Assembly: GCA_023229405.1 (NCBI GenBank)
Contig: JALNZH010000019.1
Location: 1 to 24,485 of the forward strand
Reading direction: 5' to 3'
DNA length: 24,485 nt
DNA from: Bacteroidota bacterium
GTDB lineage: Bacteria; Bacteroidota; Ignavibacteria; UBA10030; UBA8401
The translations under genes were made by a program, and so were the position numbers. Below are positions 1-7,168 of this stretch, one piece after another; position 1 is the first letter of the stretch; the number at the start of each line of letters is the position of its first letter. The notes under the pieces are model-generated. The model was not told where the DNA came from. It did no database searches and saw only the letters and a program-made list of their open reading frames with translations.

Positions 1-515
1 CCCGCGAACATTTCTGCAACTGACGCGATAACCCCCTGTTGTTTTTTCTCCGCTCCGGCGATTAACGCTTTAGAATTTTTATCGATAATTTTGGTTCGCT
101 CTACCGGATCAGTTGTATCGGAAATCGCTGCCAATACTTCTTTCGATACATCACGATATGATTCGATAATTCTTGCTGTCAAACCTTTTGCAGGAATTTC
201 TTGTTCGCGGCTTCGTGCAATGAATCCGTCTTTCACGTAATCGTTCTGCACTGTGCTGGCTTGTTGCACGGCACCAAATACGCAATGATGGTTCGTAATA
301 ATCAATCCTTCCGCCGATATGAACGACGCACTGCATCCTCCCACATTAACGCTGGCATCAACCAGACTGATTCCGTTGGGATAGTAGATGTTTTTTGCAG
401 TAATTTTGAATCCTTTTGCTTTCAGATTCAATTTGTGAATCTCGGAAAGAGGATACATTCCTTCGTCTGCAACAAGTAGCGAAACAAAACAAAAAATCAA
501 AAGCAATTTTTTCAT
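1..515 (-). CDS. S46 family dipeptidyl peptidase, N-terminal part (runs off left edge)
   Basis: The first 171 residues of a secreted serine peptidase of family S46 (DPP7/DPP11 type), which releases dipeptides from the N-termini of peptides in the periplasm. The start ATG at 515 follows a GAGGA ribosome site 7 bases upstream. A signal peptide (MKKLLLIFCFVSLLVA) precedes the mature DEGMYPLSEI, matching the family's usual DEGMW-type N-terminus. Further on come SLVDASVNVGGCSASFIS, then LIITNHHCVFGAVQQAST around residues 71-88. The TNHHC segment carries the family's catalytic histidine. The catalytic Asp and Ser, and about three quarters of a family-typical protein of roughly 700 residues, lie outside the window. 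The gene is divergent from the membrane protein at 624. The family call rests on remembered motifs; the truncation is only the window edge. Confidence 0.88.
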   Translation of the reverse strand, partial: MKKLLLIFCFVSLLVADEGMYPLSEIHKLNLKAKGFKITAKNIYYPNGISLVDASVNVGGCSASFISAEGLIITNHHCVFGAVQQASTVQNDYVKDGFIARSREQEIPAKGLTARIIESYRDVSKEVLAAISDTTDPVERTKIIDKNSKALIAGAEKKQQGVIASVAEMFA

Positions 516-541
516 AGATATTCCTCATCTGTTCACTGCGA

Positions 542-574
542 TTAAGATAGTAATAGTTGCGAAAAGAAGTCAAA
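542..574 (-). promoter_or_regulatory. Candidate promoter of the S46 peptidase gene
   Basis: On the minus strand TTTG (574-571) is followed after 21 bases by TATCTTAA (549-542). This resembles the Bacteroidota pattern TTTG-N19-21-TAnnTTTG, although the last two bases of the -7 box do not fit. It would give a leader of about 25-30 bases before the start at 515. Confidence 0.4.
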
Positions 575-623
575 ATCTTTCTCGGCAGATGGACATTTTG
601 TTGAAAGAACAATATTGAGTATA

Positions 624-2033
624 ATGCGAATCATGAAATCTCGAGTTCCCTTTTTCATTTTGATTGTTGGCGTAATTATTTCACGCATTCCGTTAATCTT
701 CGGCGGATATGGAACCGATGGCGACGCTTGGCGTATTGCTCAGACGTCACTCATGCTGTGGAATGAGGGCATATACCACATTTCCCGATTCCCGGGATTT
801 CCTCTCTATGAATTTCTGCAAACTCCGATTATTGCACTAGGAGGTTCTGTTGCTTCAAATGCTGCGTGCCTGGCAGTTTTTATCCTGTCCATACTTGTTT
901 TCAAAAGTATCCTTGAACAATGGAAAGTTCCGCATGAGGATTTGGTATTGCTGGCGTTTGCGTTTCTCCCGATTTTTTGGAAAAACTCCGCTGTGACGAT
1001 GGATTACATTTGGGGATTGTTGGGAATTCTTGCAACGCTTTCATGTGTGTTGAATCGGCACATTGCGGTTGCTGGAATAATTCTGGGATTGGCGGCTGGA
1101 ATAAGGATGACAAATATTATCTATACTGTTCCATTGCTTTTGTTATTTACATTCGAGAATAGACGTCAGATTCTGATTTTTATAAGTGTTGCACTTTTCA
1201 CAACGATCCTTTGTTATATTCCAGCCCTAAGGTCCGAAGACTATAACATCTTGGCACAGGAATTTTTCAATAGAACAACCGAACGGTCATTCATCACATT
1301 GTTCAGTCAGTTCTTATACAGAGCGGTGTATTCACTTGGACTGATTGGATGGGGTTGTATTACCCTGTTTGTGTTCACAAGAAGAACTACCATCCGCGTT
1401 GCACTGGCGGCGAATCAATTTGTTGTTTCGGGTGCGGTCGTTGCAGTCGGATTATCATTTTTTGTTCTGCTGCCGGATGAACGTGAATATTTAATTCCTG
1501 CAATTCCTTTTCTTCTTCTTTGTTGTGCATTCCTTTTTTCTAGACTACAGTTTGGAATTACTGTAATCGCATTGTTGTCGTACACATTTGTATCCATTGA
1601 TGTAATTGATCACAAATTTGGAAAATCAACATTAAATGTCACTGTGCAGGAAGGATATGTCATGAAGGAATATTATGGACGTGCAGAATTTTTAGAACGC
1701 AGAACGAAAATATCTCAGGCGCTTGTCCCTGATTCATCCATCGTCATGATCGGAATGGGTCCCGCATTCTGGTTAGAGAATCCATACGTGCGACATGATG
1801 CTGCGATGGAAAAGGAATTTCAGCAGGAAAGCGCCCGGTCAATTTATGGAACAGAAAGGTACTTCATTTACGCTACAAAAAAACCACAATTAGACGAGTT
1901 GCGGAAACGGGGATATTCTGTGTATTATTGGGATGAGATGGAAGATTTTTTGGAAACGTTCATCGGCTATAAATTCGCCGATGAACGTATTGCGCCGATA
2001 AAAACTTTACAATCACAAATTACTTCACCATAA
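624..2033 (+). CDS. Polytopic membrane protein, GT-C glycosyltransferase-like
   Basis: A protein of about 469 residues with roughly ten hydrophobic helices over residues 5-325 and a soluble C-terminal part of about 140 residues. After the first helix comes an acidic loop with GTDGDAWRIA, then SRFPGFPLYEFLQTP. An acidic residue pair in the first large extracytoplasmic loop is typical of GT-C enzymes (ArnT/PMT, GT39-like), which transfer sugars from lipid-linked donors. I infer a role in envelope glycan or glycoprotein assembly; donor and acceptor are unknown. The start is uncertain: ATG 624 is used here, with ATG 633 and TTG 615 in the same frame, and none has a strong ribosome site. The last 14 bases overlap the end of the convergent synthetase gene. 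Confidence 0.7.
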   Translation: MRIMKSRVPFFILIVGVIISRIPLIFGGYGTDGDAWRIAQTSLMLWNEGIYHISRFPGFPLYEFLQTPIIALGGSVASNAACLAVFILSILVFKSILEQWKVPHEDLVLLAFAFLPIFWKNSAVTMDYIWGLLGILATLSCVLNRHIAVAGIILGLAAGIRMTNIIYTVPLLLLFTFENRRQILIFISVALFTTILCYIPALRSEDYNILAQEFFNRTTERSFITLFSQFLYRAVYSLGLIGWGCITLFVFTRRTTIRVALAANQFVVSGAVVAVGLSFFVLLPDEREYLIPAIPFLLLCCAFLFSRLQFGITVIALLSYTFVSIDVIDHKFGKSTLNVTVQEGYVMKEYYGRAEFLERRTKISQALVPDSSIVMIGMGPAFWLENPYVRHDAAMEKEFQQESARSIYGTERYFIYATKKPQLDELRKRGYSVYYWDEMEDFLETFIGYKFADERIAPIKTLQSQITSP

Positions 2034-3537
2034 GTTCTCGAACCATATTTGTAGTAGTGCGAAAATCAATCTTCCCTGTTCCCATTTGCGGCAGATCGGG
2101 AATCACAACAAACTGTTTTGGCAGTGCAATGTTCGGTAATTGTTCGGCCATTTTTTTGAGTACTTCTTTTTCATCAATGGCGTGCGTAATGGCGGCAACA
2201 ATTTTCGCTCCTTTTGTCTGATCGGGAATTTCAACTACGCAGACCTTCGTTTCTGGAGGGAGTAATTTTTCAAGAACATCTTCCACTTTGATCAGAGAAA
2301 TCATTTCTCCGCCGATTTTCACAAATCGTTTTAACCGTCCTACGTGCCATAAATACCCTTCTTCATCCTGCCAACCCATATCTCCGGTGTCGTAATAACC
2401 ATGGCGAAACGCAAGAGAAGTATTTTCAAAATCGTCAAAGTAGCCTTTCATAATATTATCCCCTTTGACAAGGATTTTCCCGGTCTCTCGCACACCGCAC
2501 TCTTCTCCAGTTTCATGATTCTCAATACGCAGTGTAACACCCGGAAGCATTCTTCCAACGCTGCCGGGACGATTATGGGAGGGTGTGTTCAGCGCAAGAC
2601 CGGGTGCGGTTTCCGTGCAGCCGTACGCTTCGAGAATAACTTTGTTATGTTTTTCCATGAAAGCTTTGCGCAGCGCATCAGGGCACTTATCTGCTCCGGC
2701 AAGAATAATTCTGCAGGATTCAAAATCACCCGGGTTTGACTTGCCGACATATCCCCAGAAGAAACTCGGCGTACCGGCAAAAATCGTTACTTTTTCTTCC
2801 CGCACAGCATCGTTTACTCCTTTAAAGTCCAGCGGATTAGCATACGTCACGACGGTCATTCCGCACCAGATGGGAAGCCATAAGTGAGCCGTTTGACCAA
2901 AAGAATGGAACATCGGAAGATTGCCGAGCATGATATCTTTCTCACCGAATTCCAGTACCATTTGCAGACTGACGAGATTGGCGGCGATATTTTTATGGGT
3001 TAATTGTACTGCCTTTGGTTCCTTTTCACTTCCACTGGTGAAAAGAATAACAAGGTTGTCATCCACTTCACCCTGCGCTATGGTTTTCTTGAGTATGGCC
3101 GTCGGCAATTTGGACCGGACCGCAGCATGAAGTTTGTCCATAATGGAGATGCTCTCCATAATATCTTCAAGAAATACCATTCCAGGAACAACGGGGCATT
3201 GAATCTTTTCCAGCAATGCTTTGGAGGTGATGATTGTGTGGAAGGCACATTTCGATTGAGCATACTCGCAATTCTTCGCCGCCATGGTGGAATAGTTAAT
3301 CATCACCGGAACCCGACCGCTCATCAACGCTCCGAGCGAAGCAAGAATACATCCTGCGGATGTCGGGACCATAATACCAATAAATCCCTTATCGTACTTC
3401 TGCAGTTTTTCCGAGAGCATCAGAGAAGCGATTAATGCTTTTGAATATGAAATTCTTCTGTTCGTTGTTCGGTCGACAATATAAGTTTTATCGCCCAGAC
3501 GTTTTGCTGTTTCGATAAAGCGATGATGCAATAGCAT
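2020..3537 (-). CDS. Acyl-ACP / acyl-CoA synthetase (AMP-forming), Aas-like
   Basis: An ANL-superfamily adenylating enzyme of 505 residues that activates a fatty acid with ATP and passes it to CoA or ACP. Visible motifs: the P-loop ILFTSGSEKEPKAVQLTHKN, LPMFHSFGQT, ILEAYGCTETAP, YYDTGDMGW, the hinge GRLKRFVKIGGEMISL, and the C-terminal MGTGKIDF with the adenylation lysine. The LFTSGSE, MFHSFGQT and KRFVKIGGEMISL blocks closely resemble the synthetase half of E. coli Aas, but the N-terminal acyltransferase half is absent. The protein is therefore a stand-alone synthetase, probably recycling exogenous or membrane-derived fatty acids. The ATG at 3537 is chosen because GGGGAG lies 7 bases upstream; an upstream extension to 3594 lacks such a site. 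Its 3' end overlaps the plus-strand gene by 14 bases. Confidence 0.85.
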   Translation of the reverse strand: MLLHHRFIETAKRLGDKTYIVDRTTNRRISYSKALIASLMLSEKLQKYDKGFIGIMVPTSAGCILASLGALMSGRVPVMINYSTMAAKNCEYAQSKCAFHTIITSKALLEKIQCPVVPGMVFLEDIMESISIMDKLHAAVRSKLPTAILKKTIAQGEVDDNLVILFTSGSEKEPKAVQLTHKNIAANLVSLQMVLEFGEKDIMLGNLPMFHSFGQTAHLWLPIWCGMTVVTYANPLDFKGVNDAVREEKVTIFAGTPSFFWGYVGKSNPGDFESCRIILAGADKCPDALRKAFMEKHNKVILEAYGCTETAPGLALNTPSHNRPGSVGRMLPGVTLRIENHETGEECGVRETGKILVKGDNIMKGYFDDFENTSLAFRHGYYDTGDMGWQDEEGYLWHVGRLKRFVKIGGEMISLIKVEDVLEKLLPPETKVCVVEIPDQTKGAKIVAAITHAIDEKEVLKKMAEQLPNIALPKQFVVIPDLPQMGTGKIDFRTTTNMVRELMVK

Positions 3538-3570
3538 AATTGTACTCCCCGTTGAATGGTGAAATCTGTG

Positions 3571-3601
3571 AAAATGTAGTGCATCCAGCGTCAAAAAGCA
3601 A
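3571..3601 (-). promoter_or_regulatory. Candidate promoter of the acyl-ACP synthetase gene
   Basis: On the minus strand TTG (3601-3599) is followed after 20 bases by TACATTTT (3578-3571), seven of eight positions of the TAnnTTTG -7 box. Transcription would start near 3565, about 28 bases before the ATG at 3537. It is divergent from the promoter at 3629. Confidence 0.4.
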
Positions 3602-3628
3602 CGAACGATTGTTTTTTAGAAAAAGTAC

Positions 3629-3658
3629 TTGACAGCGAAACTAATTTTGTTATCTTTG
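3629..3658 (+). promoter_or_regulatory. Promoter of the TorF-like/amt cluster (Bacteroidota type)
   Basis: TTGACA (3629-3634), 16 bases, then TATCTTTG (3651-3658), a full match to the TAnnTTTG -7 element. This is the best promoter in the window. Transcription should begin near 3664-3668, giving a leader of about 250 bases before the ATG at 3915. Confidence 0.65.
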
Positions 3659-3670
3659 TTATCAGGAATA

Positions 3671-3713
3671 CTTAATAATTAAGGTTTATAGGTTTTTATC
3701 CTTAATTATTAAG
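3671..3713. repeat. Perfect 14-bp inverted repeat just downstream of the promoter
   Basis: CTTAATAATTAAGG (3671-3684) and CCTTAATTATTAAG (3700-3713) are exact reverse complements separated by 15 bases. Each arm is itself nearly palindromic (CTTAAT-A-ATTAAG type). The repeat begins about where transcription should start, so it could be a double operator for a dimeric repressor, or a hairpin at the 5' end of the transcript that protects it from decay. A perfect AGTTCGAACT palindrome (3712-3721) follows directly. Confidence 0.7.
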
Positions 3714-3720
3714 TTCGAAC

Positions 3721-3748
3721 TACAGAAACACATTCTGTAATTTTTTTC
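3721..3748 (+). terminator. Hairpin plus T-run in the leader (attenuator or small-RNA terminator)
   Basis: TACAGAA (3721-3727), loop ACACA, TTCTGTA (3733-3739), then A and seven T. The layout is that of an intrinsic terminator, but the 7-bp stem has only two G-C pairs, so its strength is doubtful. It lies inside the leader of the TorF-like gene, about 80 bases after the predicted transcription start and 166 bases before the start codon. It could act as an attenuator or end a short RNA. Confidence 0.4.
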
Positions 3749-3914
3749 TGCAGCACCACCTCCGCTGCTTTATCATGCACGATTTTCGCTCATGAGGATC
3801 GTGCGATGATTCCTGACGCACCATCCGTTTCCCAGAAATCCCGGGCGATGGTGGCGGTCTGATCCTGTCAATCATCACTTATTTTACCATATTAACAATT
3901 TTTACGGAGGTTGT
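3749..3914 (+). promoter_or_regulatory. Structured 5' leader RNA of the TorF-like gene
   Basis: The rest of a 377-base gene-free stretch. Three hairpins can be drawn. The first is GCAGC/GCTGC (3750-3768) with the 9-base loop ACCACCTCC. The second is ATCAT+GCACGAT (3772-3783) paired with ATCGTGC+g+ATGAT (3798-3810), with a single bulged G and the palindrome CTCATGAG in the loop. The third is CACCATC ... GATGGTG, around 3820-3852. The segment is more GC-rich than the AT-rich bases before it. Loop bases 3758-3764 (ACCTCCG) are exactly complementary to CGGAGGT at 3905-3911, which contains the ribosome site of the gene at 3915. I could not match it to a riboswitch class I know. The structures were drawn by eye. 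Confidence 0.5.
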
Positions 3915-4610
3915 ATGAAACGTAGTACTCTTCTTCTTTTTGTTTTTACCATGTTCTTTTCTGTTGCATCGCTTGCACAGGTTAAACTAGGTACCGATAT
4001 CTACAGCCATTATGTGTGGCGGGGAGCGGCGTTGCATAGTGCTGAATCATTTCAGCCGGCATTAACTTATACGGCAGGCAGTTTATCAGTTGGTGCATGG
4101 GGCTCTTATTCGGCTGCCGGCGCAGGATATGCTGAAAATGATTTATGGGCATCCTATGCTTTCGGTCCAATTTCTGTTATTGCGACTGATTATTACATCC
4201 CAAGTTTCCTCCCGGCAACGGCCACATTTTTTGATTATAACACAAAAAAAGGAGCTGGCTCACATGTTATAGAAGTGGGAGCAAGCTATACTGGCGGTGA
4301 ATCTCTTCCGATTTCTGTTGCTGCATATTACGATGTCATCGGTGGTCTTCTTGATCCGGACAATTCATCATATGTACAAGTCTCTTACCCTTTTACAATT
4401 GAATCAACGACATTAACTGCAAGCATTGGTGCCACTCCGGCAAAAAGCAGTGCGTGGTATGTAACAACTGGTGCCGGTGTCGTTAGCTTGGGTATTATGG
4501 CGTCCAAAACAATAAAAATTAGTGAAGATTTCTCTATTCCATTCAACGTTCAGTATGTGATGAATCCGTATTCGGAAAAATCATATTTATTTTTTGGGAT
4601 AAGTCTATAA
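3915..4610 (+). CDS. TorF-like putative outer-membrane porin next to amt
   Basis: A 231-residue secreted protein. Its signal peptide MKRSTLLLFVFTMFFSVASLA is followed by QVKLGTDIYSHYVWRG. It then continues as alternating short amphipathic segments rich in aromatic residues, Gly and Ser, ending in SYLFFGISL, as expected for a small 8-12-stranded outer-membrane barrel. The opening (strand, then a YVWRG-type turn) resembles the TorF/TIGR02001 family, whose members I recall near glnK-amtB genes in other bacteria. A role in passing ammonium or small nitrogen compounds across the outer membrane is inferred from position only. The ribosome site GGAGG lies 4 bases before the ATG. No clear terminator separates it from amt 244 bases downstream, so the two may be co-transcribed. 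Confidence 0.65.
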   Translation: MKRSTLLLFVFTMFFSVASLAQVKLGTDIYSHYVWRGAALHSAESFQPALTYTAGSLSVGAWGSYSAAGAGYAENDLWASYAFGPISVIATDYYIPSFLPATATFFDYNTKKGAGSHVIEVGASYTGGESLPISVAAYYDVIGGLLDPDNSSYVQVSYPFTIESTTLTASIGATPAKSSAWYVTTGAGVVSLGIMASKTIKISEDFSIPFNVQYVMNPYSEKSYLFFGISL

Positions 4611-4854
4611 TTTTCATTCTTTCACAATCACTTTTTTACATAAAAAATAGGAGCGTTCATCCATTTTCAAGAATAATGTGAAATGCGCAAGATGATTCGG
4701 GATAAAGATTTAGGGAACTAAACGATAAATAAAGTCAATGGAATGTTTGTAAATTAACATTTTTCAAAAAGGGAAAATTGTAGTTTCGGTCGCTTATCAA
4801 TCCCGTATTCTGAACGACAACTATCTTATATACATACTTTATAAGGGAATATAT

Positions 4855-6372
4855 ATGAAACAGTTTGCAAAAAGAAAATTATTGCTTTTGTTCTCAGGGC
4901 TTGCAACGATGTTTGTTCTTACATCGACCCTTTCGTTTGCAGGTGATCTCGATCCTTCAGGATCGAAGACAGGCACTATTAACGACGTTCCCGCTGCAAA
5001 GCCGGGCGAACCAACACTAGCTGAAGTTGCTGATGCTGTTGGTCATTCGCGAATCGCTTTAAATTTTGTCTGGACTCTTATTGCGGGATTTTTGGTCATG
5101 TTTATGCAGGCCGGATTTGCAATGGTCGAAACTGGTTTTACAAGAGCCAAAAACGTTGCCCATACCATGGGAATGAACTTTCTTGTTTATGCGATCGGTA
5201 TGCTCGGATTTTGGATTTGTGGATTTGCGGTTATGTTCGGCGGTGTTGGTGCGGTCGGTGCTTTAGGTGGAACACCAGGATTAACTAGCGAATTTACCAT
5301 TGAACTCTTTGGTAAAATCTTTGGGTTATTTGGCACCAATGGTTTTTTCCTTGGAAACCAAGTATATGATGTCGGAGTGTTTACATTATTTCTCTTCCAA
5401 ATGGTATTCATGGATACTACTGCTACAATCCCGACCGGTTCAATGGCTGAACGATGGAAATTTAGTTCCTTTATAGCCTTTGCATTTTTCATCTCCATGG
5501 TTGTGTATCCTTTATATGGAAACTGGGTGTGGGGTGGCGGATGGCTGGCAATGCTTGGACAAAATTTTGGATTTGGGCATGGTCATGTGGACTTCGCAGG
5601 ATCTTCAGTAGTTCATTTGGTTGGAGGTGTCAGCGCTCTTGCGGGAGCCATCGTTCTTGGTCCTCGCATCGGTAAATACAATAAAGACGGTACATCAAAT
5701 GCTATTCCCGGTCATAATCTTCCGATGGCAATTATTGGAACGTTTATTCTTGCATTCGGCTGGTTCGGTTTCAATGCTGGTTCGTCGTTGGCAGGAAATG
5801 ATCTTCGCATTTCTGTCGCTGCCGTAAATACCATGCTTGCGTCTGCTGCTGGTGCACTGTCTGCAACAATTTATATGTGGATTAGATATAAGAAACCCGA
5901 TCCCAGCATGATGGCAAACGGCATGCTTGCCGGACTTGTTGCAATCACAGCACCCTGTGCATTTGTTACAGCGCCGATTGCCGTTCTCATTGGCGCAATA
6001 TCCGGAGTGCTTGTAATTATCGCTGTATTTTTTATTGATCAAAAACTTCACATTGATGATCCTGTTGGTGCGGTAGCAGTTCATGGTGTGAATGGATTGT
6101 GGGGCGTACTTGCATTAGGCCTTTTTGCCGATGGAACATATGGCGATGGTTGGAATGGAGTTGCAGGAACGGTGACAGGATTATTCTATGGTGACTCAAG
6201 TCAATTCGTTGCGCAACTGATCGGTTCGGCAGCATGTATCATCTTTGTTTTCCCCGTGATGTACGGTTTCTTTAAATTAACGGATAAACTTATCGGAAAC
6301 CGCGTTTCTGAAAAAGATGAAGTTGATGGATTAGATATACCGGAAATGGGTATTAAGGGTTATGAAGGATAG
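4855..6372 (+). CDS. amt: Ammonium channel Amt
   Basis: Inner-membrane ammonium channel of the Amt/Mep/Rh family, 505 residues, with an N-terminal signal sequence and eleven predicted helices. Family marks visible are MQAGFAMVETGFTRAKN in the first helix region, GSMAERWKFSSF, and the signature DFAGSSVVHLVGGVSALAGA. The twin pore histidines fall at about residue 254 (VVHLVGG) and 410 (AVHGVNGLWG). The Asp eight residues before the first His, needed for ammonium recruitment in AmtB, is present. A linker of about 40 residues rich in Pro, Gly and Ala separates the signal sequence from helix 1. AAGGG lies 9 bases before the ATG. CTTATA ... TATAAG (about 4825-4846) forms a weak inverted repeat over the ribosome site. 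The P-II gene follows after 132 bases, the classic amt-P-II pair. Confidence 0.95.
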   Translation: MKQFAKRKLLLLFSGLATMFVLTSTLSFAGDLDPSGSKTGTINDVPAAKPGEPTLAEVADAVGHSRIALNFVWTLIAGFLVMFMQAGFAMVETGFTRAKNVAHTMGMNFLVYAIGMLGFWICGFAVMFGGVGAVGALGGTPGLTSEFTIELFGKIFGLFGTNGFFLGNQVYDVGVFTLFLFQMVFMDTTATIPTGSMAERWKFSSFIAFAFFISMVVYPLYGNWVWGGGWLAMLGQNFGFGHGHVDFAGSSVVHLVGGVSALAGAIVLGPRIGKYNKDGTSNAIPGHNLPMAIIGTFILAFGWFGFNAGSSLAGNDLRISVAAVNTMLASAAGALSATIYMWIRYKKPDPSMMANGMLAGLVAITAPCAFVTAPIAVLIGAISGVLVIIAVFFIDQKLHIDDPVGAVAVHGVNGLWGVLALGLFADGTYGDGWNGVAGTVTGLFYGDSSQFVAQLIGSAACIIFVFPVMYGFFKLTDKLIGNRVSEKDEVDGLDIPEMGIKGYEG

Positions 6373-6379
6373 TGCGTAT

Positions 6380-6403
6380 TTTTTTGAATGCTACTTCAAA
6401 AAA
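6380..6403. repeat. A/T hairpin between amt and P-II gene
   Basis: TTTTTTGAA (6380-6388), loop TGCTAC, TTCAAAAAA (6395-6403), a 9-bp perfect stem 8 bases after the amt stop codon. It lacks a G/C-rich core and a T-run on the plus strand, so it is a weak terminator at most. It may mark mRNA processing between amt and the P-II gene. Confidence 0.45.
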
Positions 6404-6504
6404 GTAATTTGATTCTCAAGTAAGCTTTAAGTAGAATTCAATATCATTATCAAATTCAACCGATAGGATACTATATATTTCTCAACCTTTTCAAGGAAGC
6501 ATCT

Positions 6505-6843
6505 ATGAAAAAAATTGAAGCAATAATTCGTCCTCATAAACTTGACGAAGTGCGTGAAGCGCTGCAGGAAGCTGGTTTTAGAGGATTGACCGTTACGGAA
6601 GTAAAAGGCTATGGCCGTCAAATGGGCCACAGCGAAATTTACCGCGGTTCGGAATATACGATCAACTTTCTTCCGAAAACAAAAATCGATATCGTCTGCG
6701 CTGATGCTAATCAGGATAAAGCAATCGACATTATTCTGAAGCATGCAAAAACGGGAGAAGTCGGCGACGGAAAAATCTTCGTTTCAAGCGTTGAAGAAGT
6801 CATCCGTGTTCGAACTGAAGAAACTGGTGAAGCAGCTGTATAA
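6505..6843 (+). CDS. glnK: Nitrogen regulatory protein P-II
   Basis: A 112-residue P-II signal protein, the usual full length. It forms trimers that bind ATP/ADP and 2-oxoglutarate and plug the Amt channel when nitrogen is plentiful. The T-loop is intact: EIYRGSEYTINFLPK, with Tyr51 at the position uridylylated in enteric bacteria and Ser49 where cyanobacteria phosphorylate. The B-loop TGEVGDGKIFV and C-terminal EEVIRVRTEETGEAAV are also present. Adjacency to amt favours the GlnK role over GlnB. AAGGAAG precedes the ATG at 6505 by 7 bases. No uridylyltransferase gene is in the window, so the modification is not shown here. A strong terminator follows. Confidence 0.96.
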   Translation: MKKIEAIIRPHKLDEVREALQEAGFRGLTVTEVKGYGRQMGHSEIYRGSEYTINFLPKTKIDIVCADANQDKAIDIILKHAKTGEVGDGKIFVSSVEEVIRVRTEETGEAAV

Positions 6844-6846
6844 TCA

Positions 6847-6882
6847 AAAAGCCTCTAAAATCAATCGATTTTAGAGGCTTTT
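6847..6882. terminator. Strong bidirectional intrinsic terminator after the P-II gene
   Basis: A 16-bp perfect stem AAAAGCCTCTAAAATC (6847-6862) / GATTTTAGAGGCTTTT (6867-6882) with a 4-base loop, three bases after the P-II stop. The flanking A and T runs make it work on either strand. It closes the nitrogen module. Confidence 0.9.
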
Positions 6883-7168
6883 GATATCACACAACAAAAA
6901 ATTCACTTGCGTCTAATTTCTAAACAATCTATTTTTGACTTGCAATTAACAGTAACACCGTTGATGCACATGAAATGCCCCCGAATTCGAATTATGGGGT
7001 TGTTATGCGCTCCTGATGCTCAGAAGAATCTTGCTGAACAACAGAGGATCGGCAAACACAAAATTCCGGATGTAAACGGAATGCAATGAAGTGGCACCAT
7101 GCCGGTGGTACCCTCACCGAAATTTTAGTTCTGTGAGGTTTTTTTGAAACAACATAGAGGAGCACCCT
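6883..7168 (+). promoter_or_regulatory. Long structured leader of the cold-shock gene
   Basis: About 285 bases without a credible gene. TTGACT occurs at about 6936 and may be a -35/-33 element, but no convincing -7 box follows. Several short hairpins can be drawn: CCCC...GGGG around 6978-6998, ATTCC...GGAAT around 7065-7084, and overlapping ACCA...TGGT / GGC...GCC around 7093-7110. The terminator-like hairpin at 7112 is listed separately. Long structured leaders are common in cold-shock mRNAs. A temperature-dependent switch is inference. Confidence 0.4.
7112..7145 (+). terminator. Terminator-like hairpin upstream of the cold-shock gene
   Basis: CCTCAC (7112-7117) and GTGAGG (7133-7138) form a stem directly followed by seven T (7139-7145), only 23 bases before the csp start codon. 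The 15-base loop can fold further (GAA/TTC). It is either an attenuator inside the csp leader or the end of a separate short RNA. Confidence 0.55.

Noticed and set aside
201..479. Plus-strand open frame of about 92 codons at the left edge
   Set aside because: It lies antisense to the S46 peptidase, whose minus-strand translation shows a signal peptide and the TNHHC motif. The plus-strand frame shows no recognisable protein features.
3004..3435. Plus-strand frame of 143 codons
   Set aside because: It is a shadow of the acyl-ACP synthetase on the minus strand, which has unmistakable adenylation motifs throughout. The shadow protein is low-complexity and Arg/His/Asn-rich.
3749..3880. Assignment of the TorF-like leader to a known riboswitch class (cyclic-di-GMP, SAH, glutamine)
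   Set aside because: I compared the visible hairpins and loops with the consensus cores I remember and found no match. It is therefore reported only as an unassigned structured leader.
4905..4913. A further AACGATGTT, the core of the presumed TetR operator
   Set aside because: It is inside the amt coding sequence and lacks the TGA and TAG flanks of the two real candidates. A 9-base match is expected by chance at this scale.
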